Positions 43,795-51,834 of a stretch of DNA of 64,000 nt are shown here, piece by piece. The notes under the pieces were generated by a model. It saw only the letters and a list, made by a program, of their open reading frames with translations. It was not told where the DNA came from and searched no databases. Made by a program: the position numbers and the translations under genes. Each line of letters opens with the position of its first letter. Positions within the stretch are counted from its first letter, which is position 1. The DNA is from Nitrospirota bacterium (GTDB taxonomy: Bacteria > Nitrospirota > Nitrospiria > Nitrospirales > Nitrospiraceae), in the NCBI GenBank assembly GCA_004296885.1, contig SCVN01000002.1, forward strand, positions 124,001 to 188,000, written 5' to 3'.

Positions 43795-45479
43795 GCGTGC
43801 CGGTCTTCAAGGGCGCCATCATTTCCGATTTCAACGCCGGAAACTTCGAAGGGTGCCTGAAAAACAGCGAGGATCTGCCCGGCGTGGATCCCGTGCTGGC
43901 GCCCTTCGGCCAGGTGGTCCCGGCGCTGCTGCAGGACGACTTCGAGTGCTGGCGGAACGCCCCGGATTTCGCCGTGGTGTGGGCGCGGCCGCAGAGCGTC
44001 ATCCCGTCCTTCGCCCGGCTGCTCCGCTATGAGACGGTGCCGGCGGATCTCCTGCTGTCCGAGGTGGATGCCTACTGGGCCCTGCTGGAGCGGGCCGGCG
44101 CGCGGGTGAAATTTCTCTTCGTGCCGACCTGGACGGCCCCCGCCCACCACCGGGAGTTCGGCTTGCTGGATTTGAAGGCCGGCGTCGGTCCGGCGCACGC
44201 GCTGATGCAGATGAACCTGCGTCTCGCCGAGCACTGCGGGAAGTCGCCCAACATCCATCTCCTCAACAGCCAGCGGTGGGTCGAGGCGGCCGGGCGGCAC
44301 GCCTTCAATCCCAAACTCTGGTACATGGGGAAGATCGCCTTCGGCAACGACGTGTTCATCGAGGCGGCGCGGGAGGTCAAGGCGGCCCTGCGGGGTCTGA
44401 CCGGCCAATCGAAGAAGCTCGTCCTGGTGGATCTCGATGACACGCTCTGGGGCGGCATCGTGGGGGACTTGGGATGGGAGAACATCGCGCTGGGAGGCCA
44501 CGACGCCGTCGGAGAGGCGTTCGCGGACTTTCAGCGGACCCTCAAGGCGCTGACCCGGCGCGGCGTGCTGCTGGGCATCGTGAGCAAGAACGACGAGGCG
44601 GTGGCCCTGGAAGCCCTCAGACGCCATCCGGAAATGGTGCTCCGGCCGGAAGACTTCGTCGGCTGGCGGATCAACTGGCAGGACAAGGCCGAGAACATCC
44701 TGGATCTGGTGAGGAGTCTGAATCTCGGCCTGCAGTCGGTCGTGTTCATCGACGACAACCCGGTCGAGCGAGACCGGGTCCGGGAGGCCCTGCCCGAGGT
44801 CTTCGTGCCCGAATGGCCGGCCGACACCACGCTCTATGAAAGCACCCTGCTGAGCCTCCGCTGCTTCAACGCCGCGTCCATCACGGCGGAAGACGCGCAG
44901 CGGACCCGCCTCTACGCCGCGGAAGGACAACGGGAGGATTTGAAGCGGCAATTGGGTTCGGTGGAGGCCTGGCTCAAGACCCTGGACGTCCGGGTGACCG
45001 TCGAGAGGCTGCAACCGGCCAACCTTCAACGGACGACGCAGTTGTTGAATAAGACCAATCAGATGAACCTGACGACGAGACGGATGTCCGAAGCGGAGCT
45101 GTCGGAATGGGCCGCCGGGGCGAACCGTCGTCTGTGGACGATCCGGGTGGCCGACCGGTTCGGAGATTCCGGCCTGACCGGCATCGTCAGCGTGGAGTCC
45201 CGTGCCGGCCTCGCCACGATCGTGGACTTCGTGCTGAGCTGCCGGGTGATGGGCAGGCGGGTGGAGGAAGCCATGCTCCATCTCGCCGGCGAATATGCCC
45301 GCTCGCAGGGGGCCCGGACCCTCCATGCACGCTATGTGGCGACGGAAAAGAACCGTCCCTGCCTCGAATTCTGGCAGAAGTCAGGATTTGCCGCAGCCGA
45401 AGGGGCGCTGTTTTCCTGGGACCTGAGCAACCCCTATCCCAGGCCGGACACCGTCACTATCGAGGGGAAGGATGCCTAG
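43791..45479 (+). CDS. FkbH-like HAD-IIIC phosphatase with C-terminal GNAT domain
   Basis: A 562-residue FkbH-family protein. Residues 1-200 form the N-terminal region, and the HAD catalytic motif LVDLDDTLWGGIVGDLGW is near 211-228. GIVSKNDEAVALEAL is near 262 and FIDDNPVERDRVRE near 320. The C-terminal ~150 residues resemble a GNAT domain (VADRFGDSGLTGIVSV, then CRVMGRRVEEAML). Characterised FkbH enzymes convert 1,3-bisphosphoglycerate to glyceryl-ACP; in glycan clusters FkbH-type proteins supply unusual acyl groups. The gene overlaps the ACP by 4 and the next gene by 8 bases, forming a tight three-gene unit. Confidence 0.88.
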   Translation: MSVPVFKGAIISDFNAGNFEGCLKNSEDLPGVDPVLAPFGQVVPALLQDDFECWRNAPDFAVVWARPQSVIPSFARLLRYETVPADLLLSEVDAYWALLERAGARVKFLFVPTWTAPAHHREFGLLDLKAGVGPAHALMQMNLRLAEHCGKSPNIHLLNSQRWVEAAGRHAFNPKLWYMGKIAFGNDVFIEAAREVKAALRGLTGQSKKLVLVDLDDTLWGGIVGDLGWENIALGGHDAVGEAFADFQRTLKALTRRGVLLGIVSKNDEAVALEALRRHPEMVLRPEDFVGWRINWQDKAENILDLVRSLNLGLQSVVFIDDNPVERDRVREALPEVFVPEWPADTTLYESTLLSLRCFNAASITAEDAQRTRLYAAEGQREDLKRQLGSVEAWLKTLDVRVTVERLQPANLQRTTQLLNKTNQMNLTTRRMSEAELSEWAAGANRRLWTIRVADRFGDSGLTGIVSVESRAGLATIVDFVLSCRVMGRRVEEAMLHLAGEYARSQGARTLHARYVATEKNRPCLEFWQKSGFAAAEGALFSWDLSNPYPRPDTVTIEGKDA

Positions 45480-47172
45480 CAGGACGGAAGCCGTGTCGGG
45501 TGAGACGGTCACGCAGCCTCCGGAGCCGGCGCTGCACGTCACGCCGGCGGTCGTGGATCGATTCGCCGAGCTCACGGGTGACCGAAGCTCGTTACACATG
45601 GATCCCGCCTTCGCCCAGCGATCCATGTACCGGCAGAGGGTAGCCCACGGCATGTTGCCGGTCGTCTGTGCTGCCATGCTGTTCCCGCCGTCCGGGCGCG
45701 TGTCCGGATCGATCACGAAAATTGCGGCCCGGTTTCTCAAGCCGGTCTATGTGGGCGATTGGCTGGTGATCGACGCCAGGGCCGTCGGGCCGTCCGGAGC
45801 GGAGCCCTCCACCGAAATCGAATACGCCATCAAGAACCGGGACTCCGGCGCGGTGGTCACGACGGTCCAGGTCGTGTGTGGCGCGACGAAGAGAGCGGAG
45901 AAGGATTTCCGGACACCGCAGGCCGGCCGTGAGTCGACGGCCGGGCCGTTGCCGAGCAGCCCTCTCACGGAGCAGGAATGGCAATTCGACGGGATTGAGA
46001 AAGGGCAGCAGGCGGGCCTCGAGTTCCGGGTCACGGCGGAGAGCCTGGAGCTCTTTCGCCGGCTCCTGCTGGAGGGGCGGGAAGGCGGACAGAGCCCTGA
46101 TGATCTGCGCGGGATCGGGGCGCCGGACGTGCTGGCCGCGTCGCTGGTCTCGACCTTCGCCGGCATGTGCCTTCCCGGAAAATATGCCACGCTGACGGAT
46201 TTCGTGATCACCTTTGCGGAGCCCATACGGCTCGGCGTCTCCTATAAGCTAACGGGGACGGTGGAGCACAAGTCTCAATCCACGGGCAGCGTGACGGAAG
46301 GGCTTGCGATCCGTGAAGTCGGGGGAGGGAGCCGCCTCGTCGCCACCGGCAAAGCCGGCGTCCGGGTGAACGAGCCGCCGGTCCGGGGGCCGGCCGTCTC
46401 CGCGCTCCGCGACCTGGATCTGCAGCTCAAGGACAAGGTCGTCGTCGTCACGGGCGGCAGCCGCGGGATCGGCGCGACGACCGCCAAGCTCCTGGCCCTG
46501 CATGGAGCGCGAGTCGTCGTCAATTACCTGCAGGCCGGCAGGGAAGCGGAGGCCGTCGTCGCCGAGATCGCCGAGGCGGGGGGAAGCGCCTTCGCCGCGC
46601 AGGCCGACGTGTCCGACCGGGCACAGGTCCGGCGCATGATTGCGGCCGCCTGCGAGCGGTACCGGACGGTGGATGTCCTGGTCAACAACGCCACGGCGGA
46701 TTTTTACCCCGTACCGTTCATGGAGCTGACCTGGGACCGCCTGCAGCGCGATCTCGACGTGACCCTGAAGGGGGCCTTCAACTGCTGCCAGGAGGTCATC
46801 CCGACGATGATGAAGAACGGCGGCGGCAAAATCATCAATCTCTCAACCGTGGCGACCGACGATCCGCCTCCCAACCAGTCCAAGTACGTGGTGGCCAAGA
46901 GCGCGCTCATGGGGCTGACGCGGAGTCTCGCCGTGGAGCTGGCGGCGCACAACATCCAGGTCAACATGGTGGCGGCCAGCCTGGTGGAGACCGACCTGGT
47001 CAAGCATCTGCCCAAGATTTTCGTGAAAGGCATGCAGAACGATACCCCCATGAAGCGCAATGCCACGACGACCGATGTCGCCAAGGCCGTGGTGTTTCTC
47101 GCCTCGGCCCTGTCCTCGTTCACGACCGGCCAGCGCCTCATGGTGACCGGCGGCAACCCGCCGTTCGTCTAG
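45472..47172 (+). CDS. Hotdog-hotdog-SDR fusion (MaoC-like dehydratase joined to FabG-like reductase)
   Basis: A 566-residue fusion. Residues 20-150 form a MaoC-like hotdog domain with the hydratase signature GDRSSLHMDPAFA near 37-49. Residues 175-295 look like a second hotdog domain (GAPDVLAASLVSTFAGM and LPGKYATLTDFVITFAEPI) without the Asp/His dyad. Residues 310-566 are a classical SDR with TGGSRGIG near 328, INLSTVA holding the Ser, and SKYVVAK with Tyr 472 and Lys 476. It could hydrate or dehydrate and reduce an acyl-ACP. It overlaps FkbH by 8 bases, so the substrate is probably on the adjacent ACP. The combination is uncommon. Confidence 0.82.
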   Translation: MPSRTEAVSGETVTQPPEPALHVTPAVVDRFAELTGDRSSLHMDPAFAQRSMYRQRVAHGMLPVVCAAMLFPPSGRVSGSITKIAARFLKPVYVGDWLVIDARAVGPSGAEPSTEIEYAIKNRDSGAVVTTVQVVCGATKRAEKDFRTPQAGRESTAGPLPSSPLTEQEWQFDGIEKGQQAGLEFRVTAESLELFRRLLLEGREGGQSPDDLRGIGAPDVLAASLVSTFAGMCLPGKYATLTDFVITFAEPIRLGVSYKLTGTVEHKSQSTGSVTEGLAIREVGGGSRLVATGKAGVRVNEPPVRGPAVSALRDLDLQLKDKVVVVTGGSRGIGATTAKLLALHGARVVVNYLQAGREAEAVVAEIAEAGGSAFAAQADVSDRAQVRRMIAAACERYRTVDVLVNNATADFYPVPFMELTWDRLQRDLDVTLKGAFNCCQEVIPTMMKNGGGKIINLSTVATDDPPPNQSKYVVAKSALMGLTRSLAVELAAHNIQVNMVAASLVETDLVKHLPKIFVKGMQNDTPMKRNATTTDVAKAVVFLASALSSFTTGQRLMVTGGNPPFV

Positions 47173-47238
47173 CCGCCCTGGCTGAGGGATCCCGCAAGGC
47201 GACGAATTACAACCGGATCGTTGAGAAGCAGGAGGGTT

Positions 47239-48408
47239 ATGCCAGGATTTGAAATCATCGGGGATGAGGAGCGACAGGCGGTCAACGAGGTCTTCGAGCG
47301 GAGCGCGGTCCTGCTCCGGTTCGGCTTCGACGAGGCGCGCCGCCAGGTCTTCAAGGTCAAGGAGTTCGAAACGGCGTTCGCGACGAGGCTGGGGGTCCGC
47401 CGTGCCCAGGCCGTCACGTCCGGCACGGCCGCCGTCAAGGTGGGGTTGAAGGCGCTGGGCGTCCGGCCAGGGGACGAGGTCGTCACCCAGTGTTTCACGT
47501 TCGTGGCCACGGCGGAGGCGATCCTCGAGTGCGGGGCGGTGCCGGTCTTTACGGAAGTCAATCGCACCTTGAATATGGACCCCGAGGACCTGGCCCGGAA
47601 GATCACGCCGAAGACGAAGGCGATCATCCCGGTGCACATGCTGGGCGCCGCCGCGCCGATGGCGGAGCTCCTCGAGATCGCCGACCGGCATGGCATTCCG
47701 GTGCTCGAGGATGCCGCCCAGGCCTGCGGCGGGCAATACCGGGGCCGTCCCCTGGGAAGCTGGGGGCGCGCGGGGGCGTTCAGCTTCGACTTCGGCAAGG
47801 CCCTCACGACCGGCGAAGGCGGCATGGTCGTGACCGACCGGGAGCCGGTCTATTCGAGCGCCCGCGCGTACTCGGACCACGGGCACGAGAGCAATCCGGC
47901 CGTGCCCCGCGGCGAGGACACGCGCTCCGCGCCGGGATTCAACTACCGCATGATGGAGCTGCAGGGGGCAATCGGCCTGGTCCAGCTCGCGAAGCTCGAC
48001 GGCGCGGTGAAGCGGCAACGGGAGAACAAGGCCAGGATCAAGCAGGCGCTCCAGGGGATCACCGCCGTCCGGTTCCGGGAGTTCGCGGACGAGGAAGGGG
48101 AGACCGGGGACACGCTCGTCTTGTTCCTCGACGATCCCAAAGCGGCGTCCCGGGCGGCTCGGGATCTGCTCGCCGAGGGCGTGCGCTTCCGCATCCTGCC
48201 CGAGGCGCTGACTTGGCATTTTGCCGGGACCTGGGAGCACATGCTGCCGGGGCTCGAGCGCTACCGGGGCAAGGCCATCGCGCGCGAATGGCCCCTGTCG
48301 GAGGCCTTGCTCCGGTGCGCCATCGCCATCCCGATCTTCATCAAGATGGATGACGCGAAGCTCCAATGGACGATCGATCGGTTGGTGAAAGTGCTGCGGC
48401 AATGCTGA
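47239..48408 (+). CDS. DegT/DnrJ/EryC1 aminotransferase (KdnA-like)
   Basis: A 389-residue PLP-dependent sugar aminotransferase. TSGTAAVKVGLKALG near 57 binds the cofactor phosphate, VLEDAAQACGG near 155 provides the ring-binding Asp, and SFDFGKALTTGEGG holds the PLP Lys near residue 187. The N-terminus PGFEIIGDEERQAV and the SFD version of the Lys motif resemble the subgroup that includes the 8-amino-3,8-dideoxy-octulosonate transaminase KdnA. Other keto-sugar substrates are equally possible. The ATG is preceded by AGGAGGG. It could also fill the LegC role missing next to legB, though its position 30 kb away argues against this. Confidence 0.82.
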   Translation: MPGFEIIGDEERQAVNEVFERSAVLLRFGFDEARRQVFKVKEFETAFATRLGVRRAQAVTSGTAAVKVGLKALGVRPGDEVVTQCFTFVATAEAILECGAVPVFTEVNRTLNMDPEDLARKITPKTKAIIPVHMLGAAAPMAELLEIADRHGIPVLEDAAQACGGQYRGRPLGSWGRAGAFSFDFGKALTTGEGGMVVTDREPVYSSARAYSDHGHESNPAVPRGEDTRSAPGFNYRMMELQGAIGLVQLAKLDGAVKRQRENKARIKQALQGITAVRFREFADEEGETGDTLVLFLDDPKAASRAARDLLAEGVRFRILPEALTWHFAGTWEHMLPGLERYRGKAIAREWPLSEALLRCAIAIPIFIKMDDAKLQWTIDRLVKVLRQC

Positions 48409-48418
48409 GCCGCGGCCT

Positions 48419-48457
48419 CGTCCCTGCCTGGCCGGCGGCAGGCCGGCGGAAGGGACG
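48419..48457. repeat. Inverted repeat in the gap before the CBS-DegT gene
   Basis: CGTCCCT (48419-48425) pairs with AGGGACG (48451-48457), and CCTGCC (48423-48428) pairs with GGCAGG (48437-48442). The two stems overlap by three bases, so they are partly exclusive. There is no T-tract. It lies in the 79-base gap between two aminotransferase genes and could slow readthrough or be an mRNA-processing site; this is not shown. Confidence 0.4.
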
Positions 48458-48474
48458 ACAGACGATCCGGCAGC

Positions 48475-48480
48475 GGGAGG
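48475..48480 (+). promoter_or_regulatory. Ribosome binding site for a TTG start
   Basis: GGGAGG at 48475-48480 is seven bases before the TTG at 48488, which supports this rare start codon for the CBS-DegT fusion. Confidence 0.55.
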
Positions 48481-48487
48481 GGCGACG

Positions 48488-49939
48488 TTGAGCACACGGT
48501 TGGAATCGGTCCTGGTGTCTCCCGACGCGACGATCAGGCAGGCGCTGTCGGTCATCGATACGGGCGGCCTGGGCGTGGCGCTGGTCGTGAACGGCCGGCG
48601 GCAGTTGTTGGGTCTGGTCACGGACGGAGATTTGCGACGGGCCATGTTGGACGGGCACGGCCTGGAGGCGGAGGTCCGCCTGGTGATGAACCCGGAACCG
48701 ATGACCGCATCGAAGGCCACGCCCCGCGAACAGGTGTTCGGCCTGATGAACGTGAAGATCCGGCATATTCCCGTCCTGGACGAGGACCGGCGGGTCTGCG
48801 ACCTGGTGTGTTTCGTCGAACTGTCCAGGAAGATCCCCTGGGCGATCCCCTACATCGGCGAGGAGGAGCAGAACGAGGTCGCGGACACGGTCCGTTCCGC
48901 CTGGGTGACCATGGGTCCGAAAGTCGCCAGGCTGGAGCGGGAGATGGCCGCGTACGTTGGAGTGAAGTATGCGGTGGCGGTCTCCAGCGGCACGGCGGCG
49001 CTGGATGTGGCCCTCAAGGTGTTGCACATTGGGCCGGGCGACGAGGTGATCGTGCCGGCGCTCACGTATATCGCGACGGCGAACGCCGTGCTCTACCAGC
49101 ACGCCACGCCGGTGCTGGCCGACGTGGACCCGACGACGTTCAACCTGGACCCGGAGGATGTCAGGCGGCGCATTACGCCGCGGACCAAGTGCATCATGCC
49201 GATCGATTATGGCGGCCAGTCCGCCGACTATGACGCGCTGGGCCGGATCGCGCGCGAGCACGGACTCGCGCTTGTCGAGGACGGCGCGCAGTCGCTCGGG
49301 GGGGAGTACAAGGGGCGGCGGTTATGCTCCTTCGGCGTCATGAGCACGGTGAGCTTCCATGCCGCCAAGGTGATCACCTCGGTGGAAGGCGGCATGGTCC
49401 TCACAGACGACGAGAAGCTGGCCGACCTCGCCCGGGTTCTCCGCAACCAGGGCGAGGATCCGGTGAACAAGTACCATCATGCCGTGCTCGGACACAACTA
49501 TCGCATGACCGACCTTCATGCGGCCGTCGGCCTGGCGCAGTTCCGGCGGCTCAACGAGGTGCTCCGGCGGCGCGCCGAGATCGCCGACTTCTACACCAAA
49601 CGGCTGACCGGGCTGGAGGGCAAGCTGACGCTGCCCGCGGTGGCGCCCGAGCGCCGGCACGCGTGGTTTTTCTACCCCGTGCTACTTCACAACCGGGACG
49701 AGGTCGTCGGCTACCTGAAGGAGAAGGGCATCGACACGCGGATCGCCTGGCCGCTGCCGATCCACAAGCAGCCGCTGTACCGGTCGTTCTTCGAAGGCGC
49801 GCGGTTTCCGGTGGCCGAGCGCCTTGCCGACTCGGTGTTGAATCTGCCGCTCTACTACGAAATGTCCGAAGAGGAGGCGCAGTACGTCGTGATGCACCTC
49901 AAGGACGCGGTGACCCGCGCGGGAAAGACAGCCCGATGA
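48488..49939 (+). CDS. CBS-pair fused to DegT/DnrJ/EryC1 aminotransferase
   Basis: A 483-residue fusion. Residues 1-118 are a CBS pair (SPDATIRQALSVID, LVTDGDLRRAMLDG, IPVLDEDRRVCDLV). Residues 120-483 are a complete DegT aminotransferase with SSGTAALDVALKVL near 172, VEDGAQSLGGEYKG near 263 and the PLP Lys in FHAAKVITSVEGG (near 294). The CBS pair is homologous to that of the PtmE-like nucleotidyltransferase at 15815 (shared TIRQ, TDGDxRRA and RRV positions). A CBS pair on an aminotransferase is unusual and suggests allosteric control of a sugar amination. TTG start with GGGAGG upstream. The end overlaps the next ATG (ATGA). Confidence 0.85.
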   Translation: MSTRLESVLVSPDATIRQALSVIDTGGLGVALVVNGRRQLLGLVTDGDLRRAMLDGHGLEAEVRLVMNPEPMTASKATPREQVFGLMNVKIRHIPVLDEDRRVCDLVCFVELSRKIPWAIPYIGEEEQNEVADTVRSAWVTMGPKVARLEREMAAYVGVKYAVAVSSGTAALDVALKVLHIGPGDEVIVPALTYIATANAVLYQHATPVLADVDPTTFNLDPEDVRRRITPRTKCIMPIDYGGQSADYDALGRIAREHGLALVEDGAQSLGGEYKGRRLCSFGVMSTVSFHAAKVITSVEGGMVLTDDEKLADLARVLRNQGEDPVNKYHHAVLGHNYRMTDLHAAVGLAQFRRLNEVLRRRAEIADFYTKRLTGLEGKLTLPAVAPERRHAWFFYPVLLHNRDEVVGYLKEKGIDTRIAWPLPIHKQPLYRSFFEGARFPVAERLADSVLNLPLYYEMSEEEAQYVVMHLKDAVTRAGKTAR

Positions 49940-50886
49940 GCTGGCAGGGGACCAGGGTCGTGGTGACCGGGGGGGGCGGGTTTCTCGGCAGCCACCTCTG
50001 CGACGCATTGGTTTCCCGAGGTGCCTGCGTCACGGCCATCGACGATTTTTCGTACGGCTCGCCCGCGCATCTCAAGACCGTCTCCGCAGGGGTCAACGTG
50101 GTGCGGTGCCGGCTGGGGGAGCAGGCCGAGAGCCTCAAGGAGGCCCTGGAGGCCGACGTCCTGTTCCATCTGGCCGCCGTGGCCGATCCGCGGCGCTGCA
50201 AGGCGGATTTCGAGTCGGCGTTCCGGTCCAACGTCCTCGGGCTGAAGGCGTGTCTGGAAAGTGCGGGCCGGCTGCGGCGCCTCATCTTCATGTCCAGCGC
50301 GAGCGTCTACGGCGAACCCGAGTATGTACCGATCGACGAGAGGCATCCGCTGAAGGGGAAGGATCCCTACTCCGTCACGAAGGCCATCGGCGAGTGGCTC
50401 TGCCGGCACTACAGGGAGAATGCCGGTCTCCCCATCACGATCGTCCGCAACTTCAACACGTTCGGGCCGAGGCAATCGGGCGCCTACCTCATTCCCACGC
50501 TGATCGGGCAGGCCTTGTCCCGGGGAAAGATCGAGATGTGGAACGCGGCTCCGGTCAGGGACTTCACGTTCGTCTCCGACGCCGTGGCGGCGCTCATGCT
50601 GCTGGCGGAAGCGGACGGCGCGGAGGGCCTCACCGTCAATCTGGGGCAGGGCGCGGGCATCCGGGTCGGCGAGCTCGCGGCGGGGATCGCCGCCCTGTTC
50701 GGCGTGCCCCTCGTGGATCTCCGGCAGGAGGTCATCGGCAGCCCCGAGCTGGTCTGTGACAACGCGCGGCTGAAAGCCGTCACCGGCTGGGCCCCGCGGG
50801 TCAGTCTGGAGGAGGGCCTGCGGGCGACGATTGAGTATTTCCGGGAACGGAACGGGACCGGCCTTGAGCCGGCCAGACAGCCATGA
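49936..50886 (+). CDS. NAD-dependent sugar epimerase/dehydratase (extended SDR)
   Basis: A 316-residue extended SDR. VVVTGGGGFLGSHLCDAL lies at residues 8-25, FHLAAVADPRRCK near 77, MSSASVYGEPEYVP near 118, YSVTKAIGEWLC near 145 and RNFNTFGPRQSGAYL near 173. The RNFNTFGPRQ pattern is shared by UDP-glucose 4-epimerase and 4,6-dehydratase-like enzymes. It probably provides the keto-sugar for one of the two preceding aminotransferases, though 4-epimerisation is equally likely. The ATG overlaps the CBS-DegT stop, and its own stop overlaps the next start, so it sits within a coupled set. Confidence 0.8.
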   Translation: MSWQGTRVVVTGGGGFLGSHLCDALVSRGACVTAIDDFSYGSPAHLKTVSAGVNVVRCRLGEQAESLKEALEADVLFHLAAVADPRRCKADFESAFRSNVLGLKACLESAGRLRRLIFMSSASVYGEPEYVPIDERHPLKGKDPYSVTKAIGEWLCRHYRENAGLPITIVRNFNTFGPRQSGAYLIPTLIGQALSRGKIEMWNAAPVRDFTFVSDAVAALMLLAEADGAEGLTVNLGQGAGIRVGELAAGIAALFGVPLVDLRQEVIGSPELVCDNARLKAVTGWAPRVSLEEGLRATIEYFRERNGTGLEPARQP

Positions 50887-51815
50887 CGATGAAATCGGGT
50901 CCGGCTGCGGCCGCCGCCGGCGCGCCGCGACCGTCATCGGGCCGGCGCGGGGAGGACCGGATCTACGTCTCGACGGGGGCGTTCAAAACGCGCGACCTCG
51001 GGCAGATCCTCGACGTCTGCCTGCGGGAAGGCGTCCATCGCCTCGAGCTCAGCTCCGGCACCGCCTTTTCGGAGCATCTGCTCGATCTGGTCCGGCGGTC
51101 CCGCGGGACGCCGATGCGGTTTCTCGTGCACAACTACTTCCCGCCCCATCGGATCCCCTTCGTGCTGAACCTCGCCTCCACCGACCCGCAGGCCCTGGTC
51201 CGGTCGCGCGACCATTGCCGGACGGCCATCGCGCTGGCCGCCGAGGTCGGGGCCCCGTTCTTCAGCGTCCACGCGGGCGCCGCGATGAACGCTAGGCCCG
51301 AGGATCTCGGACAGCCGCAGACCCATCTGGTCCACGGGGACGTCCGGCGCGCCTACGAGCTGTTCGTGGAGAGCGTGTCGGAGCTGGCGCGGGCCGCCGC
51401 CGCCGCGGGCGTCTCGCTGCTCATCGAAAACCACGTCGTGGCCCCCTTCAATCTGATCGAGGGGGAGAACCGGTTCCTGTTCGCCAGCACGGCGGAGGAC
51501 ATCCTGCGGCTGATGGAGGACGTGGGCGCCCCCAATCTCGGCCTCCTCCTCGACGTAGGGCACCTGAAGGTCACGGCTGCGTCGCTCGGCTTCGACCCCC
51601 GCCGGCTGGTGGAACGGGTCGCCCCCTTCGTGCGCGCCTTTCATCTGAGCGACAACGACGGCAAGTCCGACCAGAACCTTCCCTTCGGCCGCGAGGCCTG
51701 GTTCATGGACCTGCTCGCCGACTTTCCCGAGGCCACCTACATCATTGAAGCCTACCGGCTGGAGCCGCCCGAAATCCGGGCCTGCCGGGAGGCTGTGCTG
51801 GACGCCGTACAGTAA
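50883..51815 (+). CDS. Sugar phosphate isomerase/epimerase-like TIM-barrel protein
   Basis: A 310-residue protein of the xylose isomerase-like/AP endonuclease 2 TIM-barrel superfamily. An Ala/Pro-rich N-terminal ~25 residues is followed by strand motifs HRLELSSGTAFS, PFFSVHAGAAMN, SLLIENHVVAPFN, GLLLDVGHLKVTA and AFHLSDNDGKSDQ. The Glu, Asp-His and Asp residues in these motifs are the usual metal ligands. Members isomerise or epimerise sugars or sugar acids. In this cluster it may isomerise a precursor for the adjacent Fe-ADH-like or aminotransferase enzymes. The substrate is not known. ATGA overlap with the previous gene. Confidence 0.75.
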   Translation: MTMKSGPAAAAAGAPRPSSGRRGEDRIYVSTGAFKTRDLGQILDVCLREGVHRLELSSGTAFSEHLLDLVRRSRGTPMRFLVHNYFPPHRIPFVLNLASTDPQALVRSRDHCRTAIALAAEVGAPFFSVHAGAAMNARPEDLGQPQTHLVHGDVRRAYELFVESVSELARAAAAAGVSLLIENHVVAPFNLIEGENRFLFASTAEDILRLMEDVGAPNLGLLLDVGHLKVTAASLGFDPRRLVERVAPFVRAFHLSDNDGKSDQNLPFGREAWFMDLLADFPEATYIIEAYRLEPPEIRACREAVLDAVQ

Positions 51816-51834
51816 TTCATGGGAAGGGCAATGC

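Noticed and set aside
43758-45326. 522-codon minus-strand open frame under the FkbH-like gene
   Set aside because: The FkbH HAD and GNAT motifs occupy the + strand. The antisense product is low-complexity and unrecognisable.
46843-48720. 625-codon open frame on the minus strand
   Set aside because: It spans parts of three well-supported + strand genes, has biased composition (His, Arg, Gly, Pro rich) and no recognisable domain. It is a by-product of high G+C codon bias.
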